A DNA stretch of 64,000 nucleotides from Apostichopus japonicus (GCF_037975245.1 NC_092571.1:23671917-23735916), one strand, 5' to 3'. Positions 47,001-57,251 are shown, counted from the stretch's first letter. Numbers and translations are program-made. Notes: generated from the letters alone by a model not told the origin.

Positions 47001-50000
47001 CACCTTCTGGTGAACTGCCGCTTTGTGAGCTAGGATTCCAACCTTGTGAAGGAATTCTAGGAATTGAGCCTCCTTGAGAGGTGCGACTAGGACTTGAACT
47101 TTCTTGAAAACTCCTGGGTTTTGCACTTTTCCAAAGGTTTGTGGATCTTGAAATATCTTGCTTGTTTCTGTCACGGGCAGTTTCTGGAGATCTGCTGAAA
47201 GTTAACCCTTCCTTTGAGTTTGAGGGATTTGAATCTCTTGCAGAGTTTTTAGCACTAGCACCTTCTTGATCATTACTAAGACTCACTGTCTTGCTGTGAT
47301 ACTGTTGAGACTTTGGCGTGTCCTTATCACTGCAGCATTCTTTCATAGATGCGACAGTATATCTGGAAAATTTATGTGATAATTTATCTTTACTATGATT
47401 AGAGGTAGAATCTTGGTGAAATACGTTCTTAATTCTGTCTGAAGCCTTTGGACTACCATCAACCTCATCATGAAAATTTCTGATACAAGGTGATTTGAAG
47501 ACTGATGTTTGACCAGACAGGTTATTGGAACTTGGAACCTTCTTTTTGCTTCTGCTACTGCCCGGATCAGTCGGATAATTTGTGGAAAGTACTCTCTTCT
47601 TCGGTTTGACGAAATTGAGCAAAGGGTAATGTTTTCCGGTGCTGAGAGATGGGACGGAATTGGCAGAGTCTCGTCCAAGGCTATTGCTGGCCTTCTTGTT
47701 TGCTGCACCAGACTTGAGTAAATCTTTGAAAGATGTGGATAAGTCTGGACAGCCAGACGCACTCTGCAACGTGCTCAGTTGGACACCAACCTATAATGAG
47801 ATTAAGGGGATTAATATGACCTAATCTCAGCAACAGTGGTAAGCCAAATTGTATGAATATTCCCATAGTTTCTCTTATAATGTTTATAATTCATATCTTT
47901 TTTTACTTTGTAAGATTGTCCTTTAAGTTTTCTTACTCTTTCTTAATTTCAGTGTTTTTGTTTGTTTGTTCATTCATTCATAATTAATTAATTAACTTAT
48001 TCATTCATCACTCATTCATTCATTCATCATTCATCATTCATTCATCACTCATTCATTAATTCCTTCATTCATTAACTCATTCATCTTTCACTTACTCATT
48101 AATTCATTCATTAACTCATTCATTAATTCATTCATTCACTCATTCATTCACCATCTATTCAGTTACTCATTTATCATTCACTCATTCATCATCCATTCAT
48201 TTACTCATTCATCATTCATTCATCATTCACTAATTTAATCATTCATTCATTCATTTACTTGTTCATCATTCATCATTCATTTATCATTCATTCATTCATT
48301 CAATCAATCATTTGTTCATTTGATTGTCCTGCCTTTAAACTAATCACTGGATCATGCAAAGGTTAAATTTGTGAAGTTTTCGGAACTGGAACAAATGGAA
48401 CACAAAATTATAGAACAGAATTGGTCCTAAGGTAGTCCTAAGGTAGATTGGTCCTAAGTCAATAAAGAGTGATGTTTGAAATCCAAGTTTCCTCCATATT
48501 TGTTTAATAGAGAGTCCAATGTAAGCCATACAACAAATATCAGACAGTATGGCTACCTCCAGTGAATTTCTTTGAATGGTTAGTAAATAAGGAGCTTTGG
48601 AGGCTCTCAAAACTTCACATCATTAACAGAGACATTCTCTTTGAAAGAATTCAAAGCTAATTAATAAGTCATAAAAACGATTTTACTTGTTATTATCCCA
48701 TAGTAAGAAACAGTTAGCGTTCAAATTCAATGGAATAAGGGGTTTAGTAAGGTTTTACATTACCCCTCGAATGTCAGTAGGGGGGACCCTCAATTGTAGC
48801 AACATTTTCCGACATTGTCTGCAAAACATGCCCAGGTCATCTGTATGCTGGGGGAACGTGACACTCTGTATTTTGTTATCGTACAGAGCGTGGCCTGTGA
48901 ACTCACGATCCGGTTTTGGCATGCCTGCTCTTGTAATCTGTGAAAGTTGAAATTACAGTCAACAAGTTAATGAAAACAAGACACTTCCTGTTATGAATGG
49001 CTTTGCCAAACAATGGCCAAACTGCAATTATTTCTCCTCTATTAATTAAGGAAATATAATCATTGTGACTCCATAATATACTGTTTATATTTAACACAAT
49101 CGTAACTTGAATATCGAATAAAACAAAGCATTGTATTTTAATTACAATATGACATTTTGAACAATGTATTAACTCGAAAGAAATAGCTCTGTGTATCTTT
49201 GACTATATCTATCATATGTCATGAATGAGAATAGGTCTGTAAAATCGAACAGTATAGAAATAGTTTAAGATAGATCCCTTCAGTTCACTGAAGATACTAG
49301 TAAAAATTTACTCTGTGCACTGATAAGGAACCGATCATCCGTGACTCAGTTAAATTAAAGTAATAAAATGCTGATTAGACAATTTGCTTTTTCATGTACA
49401 TTTCCTATAACAGTGTTTTAGAGAAAGACTTAATGGGAAGTATATTTCTTTTTTTCATAATTATGCAACAGCTAGATTAATTTATAATTAATTTATATTT
49501 ATAATAAATTAGAATTTATAACTTTTAATTTTTAATTAATTAATTAATAATTTGACAGAAATACAACAAATTACATATTTAAAATATAACGATTTGTAGT
49601 GTGCGATCAAGTCAGGAAAGAAACACAGTATGTTACACATCTTAGGCCTGCAGCTACCTGGAATACATTTTATTGGTCATGAATTTCATGGAATAAGATT
49701 TCTTCATGCATCCATTTTCAGACAGCTGATATCATTTACCAAATTAAACCTAACCTGTAATTTTACTGCCAATGTACGACCAGTCATCTCCAAAGCCTTT
49801 AACTTCTTGTGGAGCTCCTTACAGAGACCAATCGTAAAATTAATCATCTCTGATTTCTGCACACAAAAAAATGAATAAAAATTGAGAAACAAAACAAATA
49901 TTTTGACAATCATTGATAATCAAGAAACTAACTTGACAATCAAGAAACTAAATTGACAATCAAGAAATGAAGTGGCAACAATAATATAAACATCTGAGAT

Positions 50001-51578
50001 GGCTTCTTTCAATAAGTCACATGAAATCACTGGTCCGTCTGCTGATCTCTGTACCCTGGCCTGGATCAGACTATGCAGGTCTTCGCTTCAGTCTGGACCC
50101 TGTGCGGGCTCTGGCACTTTGTGCGCTTGCAATCTTGTTTCATTCTGCATTTAGACTTGTGTTGAAATATACCAATATATATACCGACTGGTTAGCCTAG
50201 TGGTTAGAGCATCCACTAATCAGCCGGAAGGTTCAGGGTTCGTCTCCAGGCCGAGTCATACCAAAGACTTTAAAAATGGGACCTACTGCCATCTTGCTTG
50301 GTGCTCAGCATATAAGTATGGAGTGGGGGAATATGTGTGTCTGATCGGTAAATATGATTTAACGCCCTTTGTGGCAGTTCATTGGTATAGTCCACAGTGA
50401 CTTGAGAACGGTTATGGAATGATAATAGACGGTTGGTTATAGGCACTGCTCCATGAGTGTCTTCGGACGGATACCGGCGCAATACCAAGTGTACACATTA
50501 TTATCATTGCAAAGCATGTATGCTACTGTATATGTTCAAGAAACTGTTTTGTGGCTAAATTTAACTGAACCAATATCAGATATTTAAAATAAAATACTTC
50601 TGAGTTTGATTAAATCTTTTGCAATAAATGTCACAGGGACTAAATTTTCTCAAAAGATCTTTCCTAAAGGTTTCTAATTCTCAAAAGTATGTCTAGACAT
50701 TGAGTAGGGTGAAATTTAAGATAAGATATGCCACAGAAAGGGAAATAAAATTTCTCCCATGTTGCTTCTGGAATTCTAGTAGACGTTTGCTATAAATTGG
50801 CCATTATTGACATATTTTTCTCATTTCCAGGGCAAATACTCAATCACGTCTACTGAATTTGTTTATCTGTTGCATTTCTAAACTTTTCCAGGGAGTGGAA
50901 ATGAATTTTGAATGAACCAAACACTATCATTATAAAAGATAGGCTTTAACAGATTTAATTTTGATGGTGAACCGTTTATTTTATTTTAGTGTAAACCTGT
51001 TAACGGGTCAATTTTCTTTGGACAATTAACTGGTTATCGAAACCTGAAATTACACCCACCAACCCCCACTTCCCCCCTCCCCATCTGGATTTTTTTTTCT
51101 GTGGACCTCAATGATAATAACTCCATAGTTTTGGGCTGCTGTAGCTAAATGGTTTGAAGCACATTCAGAACATTTCTTAGTCTGACTGGGAATGAGGAAT
51201 AATAAATAAGTTGAACAATGAACAATGGTGCAACCCAACACAAAACACAACTTTGATGTTCTCATCTCACATTCCAAGCTTCATTCCAAGATAAATAAAT
51301 GTTTTAATTAATACAAGTTCTGATTAAGAGAAGGAAGTATAATCATAGTTTCATAGAAGAATGTAAATATGCTTAATTAAATTGCAACCCTTGGAATATT
51401 AGATAAACAAGGAAGACTAAAAAACACAAAACAAAAAACTCACAACTTTGAAGCATACTCCACTATTGACCTCCACAGAGATGTACTGCCTATCTCTCCC
51501 CATGCTGATTGGTCGATCGATAGTACAGGTGGAAACGCCCAAAATCAACAGCTCTTGGACCAACAGATGATAACAACT
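31778..51578 (-). CDS. REV1: REV1-like Y-family DNA polymerase, copy B (13 exons, spliced)
   Basis: Paralogue of copy C with the same 13-exon layout: 3957 nt (1318 residues) from the candidate Met at 51503. Order: extra little finger (1-112), Ser/Gln-rich linker, N-digit RSTYHHLSTW, palm with DMD (Asp552, Asp554) and AEIASCSYEAR, SCDD (Asp759, Asp760), thumb with LPGVG, second little finger ending DIRG, Lys/Ser linker with KDMMVKKE and KGSEVTKT repeats, FLKP exon, UBM1 (from about 1170), UBM2 (from about 1223). Two changes at usually fixed positions stand out: Thr465 replaces the Arg that pairs with incoming dCTP, and Asp760 replaces the catalytic Glu. The frame is open throughout, so it is not an evident pseudogene; it may have changed substrate choice or become structural. 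No BRCT or REV1 C-terminal domain is seen. Confidence 0.88.
32216..33254. mobile_element. hAT-type element inside the SINE
   Basis: It has a perfect 14-bp terminal inverted repeat, CAAGGGCGGCGGAA and its reverse complement TTCCGCCGCCCTTG. The target duplication CCCCAAGC is at 32208-32215 and 33255-33262. It is 1039 bp including the nested element at 32383-32728. There is no transposase. Confidence 0.92.
32383..32728. mobile_element. hAT-type MITE nested inside another hAT element
   Basis: The ends are CATAGGCGTAGGAG at the left and, inverted, CATAGGTGTAGAAG at the right. TTTACTAC flanks both sides exactly (32375-32382 and 32729-32736). At 346 bp it is the innermost of three nested insertions. 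Confidence 0.9.
34313..34499 (-). CDS. REV1: Copy B exon 12: UBM1
   Basis: 187 nt, one codon shorter than in A and C. UBM1 reads SLDPDVLKELPPDILKEVLE. After it, ERSTAGKTTAVETLGHVDD has lost the KAENLV segment found in A and C. Donor GTAAAT. Confidence 0.88.
35145..36120. repeat. 46-bp minisatellite in a copy B intron
   Basis: About 20 units of 'gcatgcaggtgtgagg' plus 'actaactgagaatgcagg' plus 'tatgctgacaga', 46 bp each. The period is not a multiple of three and the unit has no minus-strand stop, so three overlapping open frames of up to 199 codons appear. They do not represent protein. The array lies between exons 11 and 12. Confidence 0.93.
36121..36480. repeat. Perfect 180-bp tandem duplication
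   Basis: 36121-36300 and 36301-36480 are identical base for base. Each copy contains about two minisatellite units plus about 100 bp of unique sequence ('aacagctgtatgctgactgt', 'ggttatgatgagtaacatc'). Perfect identity points to a very recent event. Confidence 0.97.
36703..36797 (-). CDS. REV1: Copy B exon 11: FLKP-type short exon
   Basis: 95 nt, as in A and C. It encodes LTAFLKPASMCKPKLDV. Acceptor 'cccacag', donor GTAAGG. Confidence 0.86.
37878..38246 (-). CDS. REV1: Copy B exon 10: Lys/Ser-rich linker after the core
   Basis: 369 nt, starting VGIQISRLKKVSKSS. It contains repeats of the form K-x-SEVTKxxxLVKK (for example LVKKRSEVTKSSKLNVTKT, then LVKKGSEVTKTPVLVKK). The repeats are likely flexible and positively charged. 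Donor GTATGC. Confidence 0.9.
39389..39562 (-). CDS. REV1: Copy B exon 9: end of second little finger
   Basis: 174 nt. It encodes FLGHGFCDNRCRSNTLKQET, matching human FGGHGICDNIARTVTLDQAT, and ends ATDIRG at donor GTAAGT. The hAT element starts only 75 bases further right, at 39637. Confidence 0.92.
39637..41235. mobile_element. hAT-type element, 1.6 kb, with perfect 8-bp target duplication
   Basis: The ends are CAGTGGCGTCGCCA at the left and, inverted, CAGTGGCGTCACCA at the right. CAAGCTGC flanks both sides (39629-39636 and 41236-41243). Poly-G and poly-C tracts lie just inside each end. A module at about 40960-41060 ('gggaagtgccgtttccggcc') recurs in the element at 7730-8579. No transposase open frame was recognised. 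Confidence 0.92.
41862..41963 (-). CDS. REV1: Copy B exon 8: middle of second little finger
   Basis: 102 nt. It encodes KAETEKFVSDLAEVVVKKLK and ends AGRTITVKLK. Acceptor 'tggttag', donor GTATGA. Confidence 0.9.
42884..43104 (-). CDS. REV1: Copy B exon 7: thumb and start of little finger
   Basis: 221 nt. It encodes GVGNATNQKLKNLGITTCSQ, then QDLFENCRGESDQPIRIEKE and STVNFGIRFFE. This is the part missing from the first, extra little-finger unit of the same gene. Confidence 0.92.
43535..43654 (-). CDS. REV1: Copy B exon 6: end of palm
   Basis: 120 nt. It encodes SNTLLAKLCTKKAKPNGIYQ, then EEDKVDEFMQTVPVKELPG. Across the junction the residues read GIASN rather than the GIGSN of human REV1 and copy C. 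Confidence 0.92.
43790..43925. repeat. AT-rich simple sequence
   Basis: About 135 bases of almost pure A and T ('aataataataaaaataat') in the intron between exons 5 and 6 of copy B. Confidence 0.8.
44331..44818. mobile_element. Probable hAT-type MITE
   Basis: The ends are CAGGGATGTGCCC at the left and GGGCACATCCCTG at the right, a perfect 13-bp inverted repeat. The flanks share only ATTCA (44326-44330 and 44819-44823), so the target duplication is incomplete or decayed. It has an internal 'gggggaggagtctaa' like the other elements here, and no transposase. Confidence 0.7.
45023..45058 (+). repeat. SINE family 1 tail fragment
   Basis: 'aggaggatctaaaatacat' followed by (ACAT)n matches the 3' tail of the SINE at 6866-7115. 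Only the tail is recognisable. Confidence 0.55.
45325..45479 (-). CDS. REV1: Copy B exon 5: palm with SCDD in place of SCDE
   Basis: 155 nt. It encodes FTNEIGAISCDDMFVDVTKT. The codon pair GAT GAC (45448-45443) gives Asp759-Asp760 where copy C and human REV1 have Asp-Glu. It ends QCTASIGIG at donor GTAAGT. Confidence 0.93.
45884..47790 (-). CDS. REV1: Copy B exon 4: chimeric linker, N-digit and palm
   Basis: 1907 nt. It begins VGVQLSTLQSASGC, in post-little-finger style, then a Ser-rich linker with many SQ and SP pairs (for example RTSQGG, NPSSQSGSSPEG). It continues with FLSAFYSRSTYHHLSTW (N-digit; Thr465 at 46734-46732), IMHIDMDCFFVAV (catalytic DMD), about 120 inserted residues, and NPLAEIASCSYEARAFG, ending ILYETVA plus two bases. 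Donor GTATGT. Confidence 0.93.
47955..48325. repeat. (TTCA)n imperfect tetranucleotide tract
   Basis: About 370 bases of 'attcattcatcattcactc' type sequence in the intron between exons 3 and 4 of copy B. The interruptions suggest an old, decaying microsatellite. Confidence 0.93.
48764..48937 (-). CDS. REV1: Copy B exon 3: end of first (extra) little finger
   Basis: 174 nt. It encodes ITRAGMPKPDREFTGHALYD, then TFPQHTDDLGMFCRQCRKML, and ends TDIRG. It parallels exon 9 but is more diverged, as expected if the extra domain is under weaker constraint. Confidence 0.88.
49755..49856 (-). CDS. REV1: Copy B exon 2: middle of first little finger
   Basis: 102 nt. It encodes KSEMINFTIGLCKELHKKLK and ends MTGRTLAVKLQ. 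Acceptor 'ttctgcag' type, donor GTTAGG. Confidence 0.88.
50178..50510 (+). repeat. tRNA-derived SINE, family 3
   Basis: The head 'tggttagcctagtggttag' is an A-box-type block and 'gggttcgtctcc' a B-box-type block at tRNA spacing. The body runs to about 50510, ending 'attattatcattg'. It lies in the intron between exons 1 and 2 of copy B. It is not a functional tRNA gene, as no acceptor stem closes it. Confidence 0.7.
51444..51578 (-). CDS. REV1: Copy B exon 1 (first recognised): start of first little finger
   Basis: It encodes TIDRPISMGRDRQYISVEVN and GVCFKV, matching the start of the REV1 little finger. The frame stays open back to a good acceptor ('attttgtcag') and reads ELLILGVSTC, which resembles the thumb's LKSLGISTC with the remaining thumb deleted. 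Translation could begin at the Met at 51503, the same position as in copy C. Donor GTGAGT. Confidence 0.75.
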
Positions 51579-51639
51579 CTGACAAAATAAGTAGAGAGCA
51601 AATTACGAGTAAACAAAATTGCAAATTTATTTCATGTTG

Positions 51640-52340
51640 TCAAATGAACTGTCCATGTATGGACCACAACATGTTGCAATAAGGAATATCCATGATAGTA
51701 TGGGCCATTCATATCCAAGAAAATTAACATGGATGATCATGCATTACAATGTGGATCATCGATCCTTGATAATATGTAACATTATCAATGACAGCACTGA
51801 CCATTATCCATTACAATACTGGACCATCCATTATGGACCATTCAGATCCAGGATATCATGGACCACCATCTATTACAATTTGGACCATCTGTTAAATATA
51901 ATGGACCATTTAATACTCAGGACATCATGGACCACCATCTATTACAATGTGGACCATCTGTTAAATATAATGGACCATTTAATACTCAGGACATCATGGA
52001 CCACCATCTATTACAATGTGGACCATCTGTTAAATAAAATGGACCATTTAATTTCCAGGACTTGATGGACCACCATCCATTGTAATGTGAACCATCTTTA
52101 TTCTATATTATGGACCATTAGTATCCAAGACAAAATGGACCACCATCCATTACAATGTGGACCATCTGTTAAATATAATGGACCATTCAATATTCAAGAC
52201 ATCATGGACTACCATCCATGACAATGTGGACCATCTATGAAATTATGGACCACTAGTATCCAGAACAACATGGACCACCACCTATTATATGAGGAAGGAC
52301 TATCTATGATAGCATAGACCCCTATGACAAAGTGGACCAT
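51640..52340. repeat. 69-bp minisatellite just upstream of copy B
   Basis: Units contain 'atggaccaccatctattac' and 'gtggaccatctgttaaat'. Three units near 51890-52035 are nearly identical at 69 bp and the outer ones are degenerate. As 69 is a multiple of three, a 148-codon plus-strand frame results; it is not a gene. The array begins about 60 bases upstream of the first recognised exon of copy B. Confidence 0.9.
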
Positions 52341-52419
52341 TAAAACCAGAACATCAAAATCAAGACCAGCAAAATGCCATGCAAATATCAAACACTGCTT
52401 TAGAAACAACAAATGGAGA

Positions 52420-54150
52420 AATGTTTAGTAGTTTTATGTACATGATGCCATACACAATTAGTGCAGTACTATATAAGTTAAACAAAATTAAAGACATGAA
52501 AAATTTTCAAAATTTTGCAAAACTGTATGGACTAAAATGATTCCCCATCTTATTCTATGACAACATGGATCAATTCAACCAATCTGGAAAGGAGGGACAA
52601 CTTATCAAGGCCTGGGAATGGGGTAGAAGTTGAGGGGAGGGGGGAAGGGGGGTGGTTCCCATTTCCAATTGTGAAAAAAAGTATATTTTATGTGTATTAT
52701 ATTTATAGATATTTATAGGTCCATCAAAATGGATGTGTACATCAGATTTGAAACGGTAAAGCTCAATCTTAACATGAGAAATGAACATTAATAAGGTACT
52801 GTCATAAGATATGTGGAATATGATATGAATATTGTCTTTTTGCTGCCATATTTTGAGTTGCCATAGTGATTAGCAGATGGATACTACCAGTATGCAGTCT
52901 ACTATTATCGAACATGGATCATTCAAAATGGTCACCAAAGGGAATCATTTATCTGGTATAGCATCGCAAAATCTTATGCAAAATGGGCAAATTGCTATAC
53001 AAGTGTACAAAGATGCATATAACACATAGTAGTTTACAAGAGACAAATTCCAGGGCCTTCCAAACTGCAACACAATTAAAGCAATAAATTAATCCCTGTC
53101 ACCAAACTCTATATTACTTACAGTATACATAAATATCTGTAATTTCCTTTAAATCATTGAAATTATTAATTTAATATGCAGTTTGTAACAATTCCATGAC
53201 TTATTGACATTCTGTTATAGTTTGACCACGTCAATACACATTTGGTCAAGAGACCTGAAACAAACAGATAATTCATTTGCAACAAATAAATTCTTAACAT
53301 GGCTTAATTAATTTGTAAGCCAACGAAAAGCAAATTGCCATGCAAACAGCTGAGCATTACTGCTTGCTTGGAACATTTTTTCAGTTAACCAATGTATTGC
53401 AATATATATAGATATGTATATGCATATATATATAATTAACACAGATAACGCAGACCAATGTATTACCTAACGGTAATCGCATGTCTGGACTTCTTGGGCT
53501 CTTTAATGTTCCTAATTGGCCTATTGATTTTAGCTATTTTCTGATTATCTGATAAATTTACCTACCTATAATTCTTCTGATGCTGGATAAGGGACTTTTA
53601 CAAATCCTAAAGAGTCTGTGGCTTCTTAAAGTTAACGAAGAGCAGAGTGCGACCCAATAGCACTATAGCAGGCGTCTGTATGTTATAATAACCTGTAACA
53701 ACAAATTTCTATAATTACATAGCTATACTTAACTCTTGCGACCTGGGAATTGACGCGAATGCTTTACATATAAAACTTGTGACGAAATATGTAAGCATCA
53801 AGCCCTTCCTATAGGTAACTTAATTACAACATGTGGGAGGTTAATGTTGTTTACATATCCTCACATATAAATGTCACCAATCAATCATAGCAAAATTAAA
53901 CACTACTTAATTCATTCATCAGCTGAATTGTTGAGAAAACATCGTATTTCTAATTAGAAAAAGAGTTGAAATTACTAACGATCCACAAGCTCCTCCCCCA
54001 GTTATCATATTGCAGGAAGTCAAGGTCATGCTGTTCATATAACCACACTGTTAGTGCACACTGCTATTGAGCACCAGTTTTTCACTCTATCAACAATTTG
54101 GACATTCAGACCATAATGCAGTGTTGACAACACTAATCTTAGTCAAAGAA
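52420..54150. other. Gene-free spacer
   Basis: No coding sequence or structural element was recognised. Short G-rich (52625-52655) and AT-rich patches only. No REV1 thumb, palm or BRCT exon was found here. Confidence 0.5.
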
Positions 54151-54154
54151 TATG

Positions 54155-54270
54155 ATTACCCAACAATCTTTAAGAGCTGGCAAGCTAAATTAGTCAAACA
54201 CAGCAGTCTTAATTGTTTGTCTAAGGTCACTGGTTCGATTCTGCCTGGCCCCAAAAATGTTGGCATATGA
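54155..54270 (+). repeat. Possible tRNA-derived SINE head
   Basis: 'ggttcgattctgcc' is a B-box-like block and 'gcaagctaaattagtc' a weak A-box-like block upstream at tRNA-like spacing. No tail or flanking duplication was recognised. Confidence 0.35.
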
Positions 54271-54274
54271 AATT

Positions 54275-55195
54275 TTGTACAATCATTGAACAATTTGGCT
54301 TTATAAATCATTGACTAAAAGCTGAGAGTGAAAAAAACTGTTTTTAACTAAATCTGCAGTTACTGCTTGACTGCTACATAATTATACTATTAACACGAGG
54401 TATTGGCCAGAATTATTTTGTCTTTTCTGCAGCAAAACATTTAAAAAAAAATTAACAGTGCAGATTGCTTTTAAACATCTTTTCAGTTTTTACTTCATAG
54501 AATACACTGAGGGCTTCTCATGAACCTACAGTTCTGTTCACTGACCATGGGCTCAACTGAAATGATCCAATGAGGAGGAAAATATTTTTCATTATTTTTT
54601 TTTTTTTTTTTTAGTCTAATTACAAGAAAACCTGTGGCACATGTTCCAAAAACACATTTCATGAGAAAATGTGTGGAAACCCCAGAACACAGGTGGACGC
54701 AGGAATGTGTGATTACATGTGGCAAGATCTAAATCCAATGGGTGAAAATGTGTGAATGAGCCACAATGAAACACAGGAGTTTGCGTGACACAGAATTTTG
54801 AAATTTTTACTTTGATGCTTGCATTGGATTGTCACAGGCTTGCCACACCTTAAAACACACAGTTTTCACACTTTGCCAGTGTCCACTGGTTTTGACATTT
54901 TCACATGTTTTAGATGCACGTCGAAACACATGAAACATGAAAGCATGCGGTTTTAACTGTAAAATAATTTGTCCCCAAAACAGGTGGCAGTTGCCACAGG
55001 TTTCTTTTGTAAGGGGTGGCACCATCATGCTGGTTGAAGCTGCAACACGAGTGGCAATTATATACTAATATACTTGTTGTGGTCATGGCCATTATTTGAT
55101 ACCATGCATGCATTAAAATTATGCCATAATAACACAATAACCTTTTATTAAAATTATAGATCACAGTATTGTTGATAGGAACATTATTATAATAC
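54275..55195. other. Gene-free stretch
   Basis: Nothing supportable apart from a T run at about 54595-54612. Confidence 0.45.
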
Positions 55196-55199
55196 TCAC

Positions 55200-56240
55200 C
55201 AAGGTCGATAACATGTGAAATCCTTCTCTTCCTCTCCTACCCAATCCTCTGCCTCCTCTGTACCCCTTCTGTTTCTCTCTCCTCCCCACCATCTAATTTT
55301 TTAACATTTTCCTCCTCTCCAACCCGCATCCTCCTCCTCTGTACCCCTTCTGTTTGCCTCTTCCTCCTCACCATCTAATTTTTTAGCATTCTCTTCCTCT
55401 CCTACCCCCATCCTTCTCCTCCTGTTCCTCTGTACCCCTTCTGTTTCTCTCTCCTCCCCACCATCCAATTTTTTAACATTTTCCTCCTCTCCAACCCGCA
55501 TCCTCCTCCTCTGTACCCCTTCTGTTTGCCTCTTCCTCCTCACCATCTAATTTTTTAGCATTCTCTTCCTCTCCTACCCCCATCCTTCTCCTCCTGTTCC
55601 TCTGTACCCCTTCCGTTTCCCTCTTTCTCCCCACCATCTAATTTTTTAACACTTTCTTCCTCTCCAACTCGCATCCTCCTCCTCTGTACCCCTCCTGTGT
55701 CCCTCTTCCTCCTCACCATCTATTTTTTTTAGCATTCTCTTCCTCTCCTTTCCCCATCCCCGTCCTCCTGTTCCTCTGTACCCTTTCTGTGTCCCTCTTC
55801 CTCCTCACCATCTAATATTTTAACATATCCCTCCTCTCCAACCCCCATCCTCCTCTTCCTCTGTACCCCTTCTGTTTCCCTCTTTCTCCCCACCATCTAA
55901 TTTTTTAACATTTTCTTCCTCTCCAACTCGCATCCTCCTCCTCTGTACCCCTCCTGTGTCCCTCTTCCTCCTCACCATCTATTTTTTTTAGCATTCTCTT
56001 CCTCTCCTTTCCCCATCCTCCTCCTCCTGTTCCTCTGTACCCCTTCTGTGTCCCTCTTCCTCCTCACCATCTAATATTTTAACATATCCCTCCTCTCCAA
56101 CCCCCATCCTCCTCTTCCTCTGTACCCCTTCTGTTTCCCTCTATCTCCTCACCATCCAATTTTGTAACATTTCCCTCCTCTCCAACCCCCATCTTTCTCC
56201 TCCTCCTCTGTGCCCCCCTCCCTCCTCGCCTTCATATTTT
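55200..56240. repeat. Pyrimidine-rich minisatellite, units of about 82-88 bp
   Basis: Each unit holds 'ctgtaccccttctgtttcc', 'cttcctcctcaccatctaa', a T-rich 'tttttaacatttt' and 'cctctccaacccccatcc'. Units alternate between variants (for example 'ttagcattctcttcc'), so a dimeric higher-order period is visible. The strand is almost all C and T. Glu/Arg-rich minus-strand frames are artefacts. Confidence 0.92.
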
Positions 56241-56774
56241 TGTCCCTCCTGACATCCTTCTCCATAATTTTCATATTTCTATGCATAGCGAGATATTGTG
56301 TGACTACAGTTCAATTTCTGGGTATAATTTTCAAATTTACAGCTGTAGTAAGGCAATTTCACATCAATGTCTATAATTACGGTCACTTTCTAAACTAAGG
56401 CCAAATTCAATTTCACAAGTACCATTAATGTTATTGACCCTTGACCTCATCAGAATTAAAATTGCCTTATTTGCACTTCCTTTTAAAATATCCACCAAAT
56501 GTCTTCAAATTTTAAAAACTGTACATAGTCTGTTTCCTGCTTATGACTCTTCACAAACAAAATTTTATTATGTTTGAAAATGACACTTAAGCTGTTCCCC
56601 TGTTAGCTGTAAAGACATACAGTAATTTACAAACTTTTGGATCAGACAATTTTTCCAACGACCATTCTTTTTATGGCAGTGGGCCATTTTTTGCCAATAT
56701 GAAAAACCATCATATAGTATTGACTCTTAAATAAAAAAAATTGGAAACTAAGTCTAAAATATTTCACAAATTTC

Positions 56775-57243
56775 CACTGGCGGATCCAGGGCCTTTGTTT
56801 GGGAGGGAGTGGCGTTAGAGTGATATGGGAGAGGGGTCTAAGGGGAGGGGGTGCCCCCCTCCCCTTTGGAAAATTTTCTATTGCTGAATGCCCTCAGATG
56901 CAATTTGGTGCGACAAAAGTGTACAATGGTGATGTTAAAATTTTCTAAAATATTTATATAAAAAAGTTGGGATCATCTTTCTCAAGAAATTTTATTTTTC
57001 ATAGGTTATAAATTTCTTACAACCAGCCTGTAACTGCAAAATGGTGATAAACTGTAAATCCTCATGCTCATACATTTAATTTTAAACCAGAAAACGAAAA
57101 AGGTTTAGACTAGTCTACCACTGCTAATCCTCTCGATTTTTTTAATTTCCAATCATATGATTTAGCGAATGTTCGGAAACACTTTTTGGCTCACCTTTGG
57201 GGGGGCCATGGCCCCCGTTGGCCCCCCCTTGGATCCGCCAGTG
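56775..57243. mobile_element. hAT-type MITE with perfect 8-bp target duplication
   Basis: The ends are CACTGGCGGATCCAGGG at the left and TTGGATCCGCCAGTG at the right, inverted repeats. CAAATTTC flanks both sides exactly (56767-56774 and 57244-57251). It is 469 bp with internal 'ggggtctaaggggaggggg' like the other elements in this window. Confidence 0.93.
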
Positions 57244-57251
57244 CAAATTTC

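Larger units (their letters stand above)
31778..51443. other. Introns of copy B: content
   Basis: Beyond the listed elements, intron 37878-36797 holds a C run near 37670 in the dispersed segment also seen near 19340 and 63625. Intron 39563-41861 is mostly the 1.6-kb hAT element. Introns 33431-34312, 41964-42883, 45480-45883 and 48938-49754 show nothing recognisable apart from short AT-rich patches (for example 49480-49545). Confidence 0.55.

Noticed and set aside
50183-50260. Functional tRNA gene
   Set aside because: A and B boxes are present but no acceptor stem closes; it looks like a SINE head.
51619-52065. 148-codon plus-strand frame
   Set aside because: 69-bp minisatellite with a period divisible by three.
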